DNA from: Acidobacteriaceae bacterium
GTDB taxonomy: Bacteria > Acidobacteriota > Terriglobia > Terriglobales > Acidobacteriaceae
Assembly (NCBI GenBank): GCA_003156495.1
Contig: PMHC01000115.1
Span: 1 to 8,968 of the forward strand
Length of the DNA stretch: 8,968 bases
Reading direction: 5' to 3'
In this document: in pieces, positions 1 to 6,192 of the stretch
Position numbering within the stretch: the first letter of the stretch is position 1
How the letters are laid out: each line of letters begins with the position of its first letter
Translations under genes and position numbers: made by a program
Notes under the pieces: generated by a model
Databases searched by the model: none
What the model was told of the DNA's origin: nothing
The model's input: only the letters and a program-made list of their open reading frames with translations

Positions 1-371
1 ACGCCAACCCGGTGCTGCTGGATCTGATCGACCAGGAGATGAAGAGCGAATACAACGTGGTGCTGAATACCGACCAGATCACCAGCGGCTTCCGCGTGAA
101 GATGCTCTCGACGCAGGCCGGCGATCTGCCACTGATTCCGGATTGGAGTTTGAGTTATACGGGCACTCCGGGCAGCGGAAGCGCGACGCTTCCTGCTTAC
201 ATCGTGACCGAGGATCTGATCGAGTATCACTGGCTCGGAGATCCTGCGCCACGGATCTTCCAACTCGGACTGCCCAGTTCGCTGGCTTATCAGTATGTAG
301 CGGTTAAGTTTGGCGCGCCGGTAGTGAAGGGGGCGAACTTCGCGCACTATCAGGTGCTGGTCGAGCGGTAG
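1..371 (+). CDS. Probable phage major capsid protein, C-terminal part (5' end outside window)
   Basis: The reading frame is open at the left edge, with the first full codon at 3, and ends with TAG at 369-371. A GTG at 12 could be read as a start but the frame continues upstream in frame (A-N-P), so this is the last 123 residues of a longer protein. The visible part begins with an acidic helix (LLDLIDQEMKSEYN). It then has beta-rich segments such as SGFRVKML and DLPLIPDW, and ends with KFGAPVVKGANFAHYQVLVER-type strands. A GAP-x-x-KG-x-x-x-AH-terminated tail of this kind is seen in capsid proteins encoded just upstream of head-tail connector genes. That position, immediately before the connector, is the main support. 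It could instead be another virion protein such as a decoration or capsid-associated protein. It is separated from the next gene by a repeat-filled gap of 135 bp. Confidence 0.5.
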   Translation, partial: ANPVLLDLIDQEMKSEYNVVLNTDQITSGFRVKMLSTQAGDLPLIPDWSLSYTGTPGSGSATLPAYIVTEDLIEYHWLGDPAPRIFQLGLPSSLAYQYVAVKFGAPVVKGANFAHYQVLVER

Positions 372-377
372 GAAGAA

Positions 378-488
378 CAGTTGTCAGTCTTCAGTTATCA
401 GTGATTCGTGTACGGTTCCTGCTGATACACATCGAGCAACAGAACCTCGGAGCTTAACCAATTACTGATAACTGATGACCGATAGCTG
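378..488. repeat. Inverted pair of degenerate heptanucleotide repeat tracts forming a long imperfect hairpin
   Basis: The left tract reads in 7-bp steps GTTGTCA (380-386), GTCTTCA (387-393), GTTATCA (394-400), GTGATTC (401-407). The right tract reads ACTGATA (464-470), ACTGATG (471-477), ACCGATA (478-484), GCTGGCA (485-491), ACTGCGA (492-498). The right consensus is the reverse complement of the left one. Positions 378-406 pair with 460-488: of 29 positions I count 24 Watson-Crick pairs, 3 G-T pairs and 2 mismatches, with a perfect 11-bp core (392-402 with 464-474). The 53-nt loop holds a small GTGTA/TACAC pairing (408-412 with 426-430). The structure fills the gap between the capsid and connector genes. 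A role as attenuator, RNA processing site or terminator is possible, but there is no T-run after it. Confidence 0.8.
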
Positions 489-506
489 GCAACTGCGAAA
501 GGAAAT

Positions 507-1133
507 ATGATGGCCTATCTAGAACCAGCCGAATATACCAACTATGGATTGCCCGCGGGAACGACGGCGGACTGGATTACAGCGGCGACGGCGCTAATCA
601 ATAGTTATTGTCGGAGGCCGGATCTGAATGTGATTCAGTACGAAGAGCGGTTGCGTATTACGACCGGTTCGCAGACGGTGCGGCTGAGTTATCTTCCGCT
701 GGTACCTCTAGGATCGGCGACCTCGTCGTTGGTAAGCATTAAGGGCCGGTATGCAAAGCCCCGGCGCGGCGAATTGCCTAACGAATTGCTGTCGCAGATC
801 GTATGGGTGTTTTCGCTACCGGGATCATGGACGGCGATCGACATCAGCCTGGTGGATTGCGACGCAAATACCGGCGAACTTACGCTGCCGTGGAATATCT
901 TTGGGCTGCCCTACAACGAGGTGCAAGTAACATATACGGCTGGCTTGGCGACAATCGGCGACGACGTGAAATCAGCTTGCGCGCAGCTTGTGCGCAATGC
1001 GGAGGCGACGCCGGCGCTGAATGCAAGCATGAGCAAGATCGACACCATGCAGATGAAGTATTTTTCAAGTTCGCTGATCGACGAAACAGTGCAGGCGTGG
1101 TTGCGTCCGTACGTGGCGAACAGGCTGGGGTGA
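507..1133 (+). CDS. Phage head-tail connector protein (gp6-like)
   Basis: This 208-aa protein resembles the head-tail connector/adaptor proteins (HK97 gp6 type) that form a ring under the portal and join the capsid to the tail. The N-terminus (YLEPAEYTNYGLP, then a helix WITAATALINSYCRRP) is the usual helical opening with an Arg-Pro turn. The middle (about residues 45-140) is beta-rich. The C-terminus has the typical order: VQVTYTAGLATIGDDVKSAC followed by AQLVRNAEATPALNASMSKI, an MQMKYFSSSLIDE stretch, and a terminal AWLRPYVANRLG. 'VTYTAG' with a following 'DDVK-ACAQLVRN' helix is the clearest family sign. Start: tandem ATGs at 507 and 510 follow AAAGGAAA (498-505); the second has the better spacing, so the true N-terminus could be one residue shorter. 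The next gene starts 3 bp after the stop, indicating translational coupling. Confidence 0.72.
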   Translation: MMAYLEPAEYTNYGLPAGTTADWITAATALINSYCRRPDLNVIQYEERLRITTGSQTVRLSYLPLVPLGSATSSLVSIKGRYAKPRRGELPNELLSQIVWVFSLPGSWTAIDISLVDCDANTGELTLPWNIFGLPYNEVQVTYTAGLATIGDDVKSACAQLVRNAEATPALNASMSKIDTMQMKYFSSSLIDETVQAWLRPYVANRLG

Positions 1134-1136
1134 ACG

Positions 1137-1571
1137 ATGAGCGATACGTCGCCGCGCAACTCGACAGGAGCGCCGCGGATGTTGGCCGATGCCCTTCTGC
1201 GGAGCGTGACAGGAACTACGGCCCTGTTGCGCGTGACCGGCACAGAGGCCGATAGCAACATGCTGGAACTGGGGTTGGTGGCGACGACATTTGCCGAAGT
1301 AGCGATCAGCCCCGCGGTCATGCGCAAGCTACGCCCCTCCTGGAAGGAGAACAACGAGCCGAAGTGGGAGTTGCTCGTGTCGGCCACGAGCGTCGAGCAA
1401 CAAGTAAATGCGCTCGATCTGGCTTCGGCGCAGTCGCTGTTTTCAATGACTCTCGGCGTGACGGTCGGCGGACAAGATTATCTGATCGAATCGGTCTCAG
1501 CTAACGAGGCTTTTGGACAGGTATACCTTTATCGGCTGCTTCTGCACGAAGCGCGAACGCAAGCAGTGTAA
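1137..1571 (+). CDS. Putative phage head-closure or neck protein, family not recognised
   Basis: This 144-aa protein begins with ATG three bases after the connector stop, with GGGGTGA (1127-1133) overlapping that stop as a likely ribosome site. It has no signal peptide or membrane segment. The first 30 residues look helical (MLADALLRSVTGTTALLRVTG). The rest is beta-rich, with hydrophobic strands such as KWELLVSA, FSMTLGVTVGG and QVYLYRLLLHE. Small beta-barrel proteins at this position, directly after a gp6-like connector, are commonly head-closure or stopper proteins, so that role is inferred from position alone. No catalytic motif is visible. It ends with TAA at 1569-1571, immediately followed by heptad repeats. 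It could equally be an unrelated minor virion protein. Confidence 0.5.
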   Translation: MSDTSPRNSTGAPRMLADALLRSVTGTTALLRVTGTEADSNMLELGLVATTFAEVAISPAVMRKLRPSWKENNEPKWELLVSATSVEQQVNALDLASAQSLFSMTLGVTVGGQDYLIESVSANEAFGQVYLYRLLLHEARTQAV

Positions 1572-1573
1572 CT

Positions 1574-1601
1574 ACTGACAACTAAGAACTGAGATCTGTC
1601 A
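1574..1601. repeat. Second degenerate heptad tract abutting the next start codon
   Basis: Four 7-bp units, ACTGACA, ACTAAGA, ACTGAGA and TCTGTCA, occupy the whole gap between two phage genes. The last base is the A of the ATG at 1601. The consensus matches the right-hand tract at 464-498 and has the same orientation. No inverted partner lies nearby. The only purine-rich candidate ribosome site is GAG at 1591-1593, inside the repeat. Confidence 0.7.
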
Positions 1602-2086
1602 TGCAAAATGCGAAAGATTCTTTCTACATGGCGCTGCGTACGCGGCTGGCGACGATCAATCCCGAAAGAACGACGCTGTTACGCGGCGCGGAACGACCGG
1701 GGATTCTAATGGAGGAAGCCGAGGCCCCTTTTAGCCAACTGCCTAACGATGTATTTGTCTTGCGTTGGCTCGGCTTGGGCGCGGATACGGATCTGCCGGC
1801 AACGATGGTAGCCGAGCAATGCGAGATCCTCTACCAAACCTGCGGGACGCAGGGCTTTGGCGGATTGGATCGCGGTCGCGCATTAAGTGCGATGGACGAG
1901 GAATTACTTTCGATGTTACGACCTTTCTACACCGCCAAGCTCAACTACACGGCGACGCCGGCTGCCGCTATGTTGACCAATGTGTTTTGGGATGAACCCG
2001 CCTTTACGGCAATTACCGTGCAGCTCGACCAAATCGGTCGTAGCGCCAACGTGATGGTCTACAGCTACCAGGAGGAGGGAGAATAA
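1601..2086 (+). CDS. Putative phage tail completion/terminator protein
   Basis: This 161-aa soluble protein lies just before the tail tube candidate, the usual place for a tail terminator (lambda gpU-like role: capping the tail tube and joining it to the head). The N-terminal helix (NAKDSFYMALRTRLATINPE) is followed by short strands with DVFVLRWLGLG. The middle is an MVAEQCEILYQTCGTQGFGG segment, then a helix DRGRALSAMDEELLSMLRPF. The C-terminus is beta-rich (NVFWDEPAFTAI, SANVMVYSYQEE). The alpha-beta arrangement with a central helix fits tail-terminator folds, but I see no diagnostic motif; the call is by position and length. Start: ATG at 1601 has only a weak GAG upstream, within the heptad repeat. 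The stop TAA directly abuts the next ATG. Confidence 0.45.
   Translation: MQNAKDSFYMALRTRLATINPERTTLLRGAERPGILMEEAEAPFSQLPNDVFVLRWLGLGADTDLPATMVAEQCEILYQTCGTQGFGGLDRGRALSAMDEELLSMLRPFYTAKLNYTATPAAAMLTNVFWDEPAFTAITVQLDQIGRSANVMVYSYQEEGE
2071..2081 (+). promoter_or_regulatory. Very strong ribosome binding site for the tail tube candidate
   Basis: GGAGGAGGGAG lies 5 bases before the ATG at 2087 and inside the end of the preceding gene. It is the best Shine-Dalgarno sequence in the window. It fits a gene whose product is needed in many copies, as a tail tube subunit would be. Confidence 0.75.
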
Positions 2087-3061
2087 ATGTCTTCCACTTG
2101 GTTTTCCGCTCCAGCGCCAGCGACGCGGCGAGTGCGCGCCTATTTTGCGCCAGTGGCGCGTTCGACGCAGACGCCGGTACTTTTCGATCCTGCCGAGCAG
2201 GGTGTTTTTAGTTTGGATTCACCGCCTAGCCCGTGGATCAACCTGGGGTGGATTCAGAATTTCGCGCGTAAGCCGGCCAGCAAAACCGCGCCGCTATTAA
2301 CCGGTATTCCAGCGGCACCGCTTGAACAGGTGCGCGAAAGCTTGCAGGCTCAGGTCAGCTTTGAGTTTCTAAGTTGGACTAAGTTGACGATGGCTTTGGC
2401 GACAGGTTCACAGCATATGAATCTTCTGTTGCCGGCTAGCGGAGTGAGTTTGGCTGCCGATGGCGCGACGGCCGCGGCGGCTGTTACACCGCTAAGCGGA
2501 TCAACGAGTACATCGATTCTGCTGTCTTCTTCCGACTTAGTATGGTTCAGTGTCGGTTCGATTATCGCTGTCGATGTGGATTACTCGAACCAAACCGGCT
2601 ATGTGGGAACACCTATTTCGGGTGCGTATGTCAAAACGGCGCTCAGCGACGTGGATTATATCCGGCGCATTACATTCAATGTGGGGATGGTTTCTACAGT
2701 TACGTCAACTGGGTTAAAACTGGACGAAGCGCTGCCGGGCGGCGCTCCGGCTTCAGGTGCAAAGGTGCAGGTTGTTACTGGATTTGTCGACCGCGAGGGC
2801 GGCTGTTTCTATCAGGAGTGGTCGGCGCTGTTTGTCGTGGAAGGAAGCCAGGGCGAAAGGATTTTTTACCATTATCCCCGGTTGCAGACTATGGTGGGCG
2901 CGGAAGAGGCCGTACTGCCATTGAACGGAAAAAATGAGGGTGGATTGTCACGCGTGCTGCTTAAAGGACAATATATGGCGCTGCCGGTTACCGATCCGCT
3001 CGACGGTGAGCGGGTAATTTGCTATCGAAGCTATTTGCCTGCGTCAAAGACGTTGGTCTAG
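2087..3061 (+). CDS. Candidate phage major tail (tube) protein
   Basis: This 324-aa protein has no signal peptide or membrane helix and is rich in Ser, Thr, Ala and Val, as in a beta-rich virion protein. N-terminal residues 15-60 include YFAPVARSTQTPVLFDP and PWINLGWIQNFARKP; an 'xLGWIxNF' turn early in the protein recalls tail tube subunits. Then comes QAQVSFEFLSWTKLTMALATG, a Ser/Thr-rich insertion at about 120-165, a strand-rich region YIRRITFNVGMV, and a C-terminal part (FYQEWSALFVVEGSQGERIF, RVLLKGQYMALPVTDP). Support comes from its position after the tail completion candidate, its exceptional ribosome site and these beta patterns. The length is on the large side for a tube protein, consistent with an extra surface domain. 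An alternative is a minor tail or sheath-like protein. The start at 2087 abuts the previous stop (TAAATG). Confidence 0.5.
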   Translation: MSSTWFSAPAPATRRVRAYFAPVARSTQTPVLFDPAEQGVFSLDSPPSPWINLGWIQNFARKPASKTAPLLTGIPAAPLEQVRESLQAQVSFEFLSWTKLTMALATGSQHMNLLLPASGVSLAADGATAAAAVTPLSGSTSTSILLSSSDLVWFSVGSIIAVDVDYSNQTGYVGTPISGAYVKTALSDVDYIRRITFNVGMVSTVTSTGLKLDEALPGGAPASGAKVQVVTGFVDREGGCFYQEWSALFVVEGSQGERIFYHYPRLQTMVGAEEAVLPLNGKNEGGLSRVLLKGQYMALPVTDPLDGERVICYRSYLPASKTLV

Positions 3062-3092
3062 AACAGCTACAAATCAGTGCTAGAGAGGCGCG

Positions 3093-5402
3093 ATGAAAAT
3101 TACGATCCAAGGAGTGGAGTACACGACCGCGCTCGATGCGGCGCACCCACTAACGATCGAGCGTAAGTTGAATGCGCCTTCGATCTGCCTGCTGTGGCTG
3201 AGCCTGCCTGTGAATGGCAGTCTGGCGACGCCGGCGCGCTTTCAGACTATGAAAGTGACTGGTGACGATGGAACGACTTACTTTACCGGATATGTTGCAG
3301 TAACTCCATTGCCCGAATATGCGGGAGTAGGGATCGAAGGGCCGCGCTATCGCATCGCGATTGAGGCGACAAGCGACGAGCTGCTACTGGATCAATATTT
3401 TGTTTCGTCGGATGCTATTGCCGCCAGGGAATACGCCAGTACGCTGCTCGCCGCGCTGGTTACGCATACAGGCTCGTCAGTGCTTTCTACAAGCGGGCTG
3501 TCATTGGCGACCGTGGTGAGCAATTATACTTCCGGCCGGGGCGCGAACTGGAGCGAAAAGGCTGGGCAGGCCGCCAGTATGGCGCGGGCGGCCTATCGCG
3601 TGATTAATGGGGTGATCCAACTTGCCTCCATCGCGTCTACGGTACATATTCTTGACGAAAGCAGCGGCGCGCTGAACTTATCCGGTTTATCGTTTACATC
3701 TGGCGTAAAGCGCGCGCTGGCCAACGATGTTACGGTTTGCGGCGAGAACGAGCCAGTGGCCTATGTGACGGAGTACTTTGAGGGTGATGGGAGCACTACG
3801 GACTTTGAGCTAACCGCAGATCCGTATTTCCCTTCTTCGTCTAAGTCCACAATTATCGACGAACTTTTTAACGAGTCTGTAATCGACCAAAAGGTGTGGG
3901 GCGTTTCCGGCGGCAGTTATCTGACTTTGGGCGCGAGCGGGCTGACGATGAGCGGAGGAAACGGCACCGACGGCGATACGCTGCTGACCTGGCGCGATCC
4001 GATTGAGATGGGTGGGACTCTGTTGTTGGAGGTGGCCGGAGTAACGCTTTCGGCCGGCAGCACGGGGATAATGGCCGGTTTTTTTACGGGTCTCGAAATC
4101 GCCTCCGATTGCACAGCGGGTTTTAAGGTTACGACAGCCAGCTCAGAAACGGTCACCTTGCAACCGACCGTGCAGGGGGCAGTTGTTGGTACTGCTTATT
4201 CGCTGAACTCCTCTTATCAATACACACTGCGCATTCGCGTTTATTGCCCGGAGTGCGAGCGGGCGCAATCGGCCTATTACTCCTTCGGCGACAATGGCGA
4301 GATCGCGGAGGGCGGCGATTGGATCATTGCGCCGGGCAAGATTCAGATGGAGATTCAGGAGTTCGCCAACGGAATCGGCGCTACGCCAGTTATACTTTAC
4401 GATGGCGTGGTAACTAACCTGGCTGGAAGCTGCATGGTGGTGCCTGCCAGTAGCGTCAACTTAGTTGGTTCGATACGCTCCGTACGTTTGACGAACTTAG
4501 GCACGGGGTGGGTCGTAAGCACTCCGTCGAATGGCGGAGCTTATGCGCGACGCATCGGTTCGACGGCCGAATCGGCCGAATGCCACATAGAGCGCGCGGG
4601 CAAGCTGGTTTTCTATACCGGATACGCGCCGGCATCGGGTGAGTTAGTCGCGGCTCACTATCGCACGACGGGCCGGGCCGTAGGACGCGCGGTGAATACC
4701 AGCAGCCAGACGGCACTTGCCGCCGCAGGCTCGCCCTCGGTGGCAGTTTGGATCGGCTCGGTCACCAGCCCGGCGGCGCGCAGCTCGGCCGACTGCCGCA
4801 ACGCGGCGCAGACGATTGCACAGGCCGCAGCCAGCGCCAGCGCGCTGTGGAGCGGAAGCTACAAGGGCAATCAAAGCAACTTTGCCACAGACGATTGGCC
4901 GGGCGACGAGCTGCAATTGAAAGCGGCATCGACGAGCTTGAACGCGCAGGTGGTAGTGCGGTCAGTGAAGGTGAGTTATAGCTCGAGTTATCCAGACTTA
5001 GTTGAGTATGACGTGGCTTTTGCCAACGACTGGGCCGACGATTTGGCGATCAAGACCAGTACAACGGTTCCGGAAAGCGCCTGGCTGCCGGTGACGGCGA
5101 ATCTGACCGTGCTGGCGAACTTAAACCAACTTACGGTTACGGCGGTGAATGGCAGCACGGTGACGGTCAATACGGGATTGGCTCCGCCGACGGGCGGAGG
5201 TTTCGAGATCCGGCTGCGCGATTTTGCTTTTATGGCCGGAGAGGACACCGGCCTGGTGATGCGCGGTTCGGAACAGAACCTAACTTTTTCGCGCAGGCAA
5301 GTGAACGATAGGTTTTATATCCGGATGTACGACGGCTCGACGCCGCCGAATTATTCGGAGTTTTCGACGGCGATTTTTGTGAACTTGGCGCTGAGCTCGT
5401 GA
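3093..5402 (+). CDS. Large composite phage tail-tip/receptor-binding protein with lectin-like central domain
   Basis: This 769-aa protein is the largest in the module. Residues 1-225 look like a tail-hub/baseplate scaffold (MKITIQGVEYT with many short strands, then a helix ARAAYRVINGVIQLA). Residues 231-241 (GDGSTTDFELT) match the 'GDGSTTxFxL' linker found in many phage tail proteins. From about 256 (DELFNESVIDQKVWGVSGG) to about 480 the pattern is that of a concanavalin A/LamG-like jelly roll: 'F-N-x-x-x-I-D-x-x-x-W', then alternating strands MGGTLLLEVAGVTLS and IMAGFFTGLEI. It contains a CPEC pair at 385-388. Residues about 570-600 are Ala-rich helical (RNAAQTIAQAAASASALWSG). The C-terminus ends with a fibronectin III-like strand set (RFYIRMYDG, SEFSTAIFVNL). 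The likely role is host recognition at the tail tip. Start ATG is preceded by AGAGAGG (3082-3088). No tape measure precedes it, which is unusual. Confidence 0.6.
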   Translation: MKITIQGVEYTTALDAAHPLTIERKLNAPSICLLWLSLPVNGSLATPARFQTMKVTGDDGTTYFTGYVAVTPLPEYAGVGIEGPRYRIAIEATSDELLLDQYFVSSDAIAAREYASTLLAALVTHTGSSVLSTSGLSLATVVSNYTSGRGANWSEKAGQAASMARAAYRVINGVIQLASIASTVHILDESSGALNLSGLSFTSGVKRALANDVTVCGENEPVAYVTEYFEGDGSTTDFELTADPYFPSSSKSTIIDELFNESVIDQKVWGVSGGSYLTLGASGLTMSGGNGTDGDTLLTWRDPIEMGGTLLLEVAGVTLSAGSTGIMAGFFTGLEIASDCTAGFKVTTASSETVTLQPTVQGAVVGTAYSLNSSYQYTLRIRVYCPECERAQSAYYSFGDNGEIAEGGDWIIAPGKIQMEIQEFANGIGATPVILYDGVVTNLAGSCMVVPASSVNLVGSIRSVRLTNLGTGWVVSTPSNGGAYARRIGSTAESAECHIERAGKLVFYTGYAPASGELVAAHYRTTGRAVGRAVNTSSQTALAAAGSPSVAVWIGSVTSPAARSSADCRNAAQTIAQAAASASALWSGSYKGNQSNFATDDWPGDELQLKAASTSLNAQVVVRSVKVSYSSSYPDLVEYDVAFANDWADDLAIKTSTTVPESAWLPVTANLTVLANLNQLTVTAVNGSTVTVNTGLAPPTGGGFEIRLRDFAFMAGEDTGLVMRGSEQNLTFSRRQVNDRFYIRMYDGSTPPNYSEFSTAIFVNLALSS

Positions 5403-5427
5403 GCGGCAATAAGACGGAGTACGGTGG

Positions 5428-5655
5428 ATGCGTATCATCAACGAATTCGAGGCCCAGGTGCTGAGCGACTTAAGCGTGCTCAAGTCGCAGATGACGGCAT
5501 TGATCGGCGACGGCAACGGCGGGCGACTGGTTGAATTGGAGCGGCGCATGGAGCGGCATGAGCAGAATTGGCAACGGGCAAAGGGGTTTTTGGCGGCGGT
5601 CAGCGTGCTGTTCGCGGTGGTGGAAGTGGCGGTGGAGGCCTGGCACAGGCACTGA
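5428..5655 (+). CDS. Small XhlA/holin-like coiled-coil membrane protein
   Basis: This 75-aa protein has an amphipathic helical N-terminal part. Residues 5-25 are heptad-like; residues 33-50 (RLVELERRMERHEQNWQRAK) are highly charged and probably coiled coil. One predicted membrane helix at about 53-71 (FLAAVSVLFAVVEVAVEAW) carries a buried Glu66, and the end is basic (HRH). This layout matches XhlA-type phage lysis accessory proteins, which sit at the membrane and work with a holin and endolysin. Its place at the distal end of the tail genes agrees. No endolysin or second holin is present before purE. GGAG at 5416-5419 lies 8 bases before the ATG. It could alternatively be a small membrane anchor for the particle or an unrelated host gene. 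Confidence 0.55.
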   Translation: MRIINEFEAQVLSDLSVLKSQMTALIGDGNGGRLVELERRMERHEQNWQRAKGFLAAVSVLFAVVEVAVEAWHRH

Positions 5656-5682
5656 ACAGTTAACTAGCTTGCCTCGTATAAT
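5653..5682 (+). promoter_or_regulatory. purE promoter, probably giving a leaderless mRNA
   Basis: A perfect TATAAT lies at 5677-5682, six bases before the purE ATG, so transcription would be expected to begin at or next to that A. A partial -35 (TGAACA, 5653-5658, four of six consensus bases) sits 18 bp upstream and overlaps the stop codon of the preceding gene. No Shine-Dalgarno sequence precedes the ATG, which agrees with leaderless translation. It would separate purEK expression from the phage module. Confidence 0.6.
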
Positions 5683-5688
5683 TTCATT

Positions 5689-6192
5689 ATGAGCGAACAA
5701 CCGTTAGTGGGCGTGGTGATGGGCAGCAAGAGCGACTATGGAGTGCTGTCGGCCGCCGTGGAGATTTTAGAGGCGCTGGAGATTCCGCACGAGGCGCGGA
5801 TCGTCAGCGCGCATCGCACGCCGGATTGGCTCTTTAAGTACGCGGAAACGGCGCGCGAGCGCGGGCTGCGGGCGATTATCGCAGGCGCCGGCGGAGCGGC
5901 TCATCTGCCCGGCATGTTGGCGGCCAAAACGCTGGTGCCGGTGCTGGGCGTGCCGGTTCCGGCAACGCTGCTGAATGGAATGGATTCGCTGCTATCGATT
6001 GTGCAAATGCCGAAGGGCGTACCGGTGGGAACGCTGGCGATCGGCAAGCCGGGCGCTGCCAACGCGGCGTTGCTGGCTGCTGAAATACTGGCGACGACCG
6101 ACGAGGCGCTCTACAAGCGATTGGCCGCATGGCGCGCCGCGCGCACGCAAGAGGTGCTCGACCAAACGCTGGACGAGGTCGCGGCGAAGTGA
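5689..6192 (+). CDS. purE: N5-carboxyaminoimidazole ribonucleotide mutase (PurE, class I)
   Basis: PurE converts N5-CAIR, made by PurK, to CAIR in de novo purine synthesis in the cytoplasm. The 167-aa length is normal for class I enzymes, which act as octamers. Motifs in order: MGSKSD (11-16, phosphate binding), SAHRTPD (40-46, with the catalytic His42 equivalent to E. coli His45), AGAGGAAHLPGM (65-76), and L-N-G-x-D-SLLSIVQMPKGVPV (95-113) followed by AIGKPGAANAAL. All residues expected of a functional class I enzyme are present, and the adjacent purK supports the N5-CAIR route rather than the direct AIR carboxylase (class II) route. The ATG follows a TATAAT by six bases and lacks a ribosome site. 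The stop overlaps the purK start by four bases (GTGA), so the two are co-translated. Confidence 0.97.
   Translation: MSEQPLVGVVMGSKSDYGVLSAAVEILEALEIPHEARIVSAHRTPDWLFKYAETARERGLRAIIAGAGGAAHLPGMLAAKTLVPVLGVPVPATLLNGMDSLLSIVQMPKGVPVGTLAIGKPGAANAALLAAEILATTDEALYKRLAAWRAARTQEVLDQTLDEVAAK

Larger units (their letters stand above)
1..5655 (+). mobile_element. Phage-like structural gene module (prophage, remnant or domesticated particle); left end outside window
   Basis: Seven consecutive rightward genes follow a phage morphogenesis order: probable capsid end, head-tail connector, two small joining or completion candidates, tail tube candidate, large tail-tip/receptor-binding protein, and a holin-like coiled-coil/membrane protein. 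Gaps are short except for two that hold heptad repeats. Base composition appears lower in GC than the purEK half. No integrase, repressor, terminase, tape measure, endolysin or attachment site is visible here, so boundaries are uncertain. The right limit is placed at the stop of the holin-like gene because the purE promoter begins there. The assignment rests on gene order and family resemblance of individual proteins; whether the element is active is unknown. Confidence 0.7.

Noticed and set aside
378..505. CRISPR array
   Set aside because: Units are 7 bp, contiguous and degenerate with no spacers; they are simple heptad repeats.
911..1387. A 158-aa open frame on the minus strand across the connector and following gene
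   Set aside because: It spans two well-supported genes with good ribosome sites and family features; no family pattern appears in the antisense product.
5656..5688. Purine-type riboswitch or PurR operator before purE
   Set aside because: Only 33 bp are available and the TATAAT sits six bases before the ATG, leaving no leader for an aptamer.
6129..6188. purK beginning at the ATG at 6129
   Set aside because: The 20 extra residues are Arg/Gly-rich, lie inside purE and match nothing in PurK; the GTGA overlap at 6189 is a standard coupled start.
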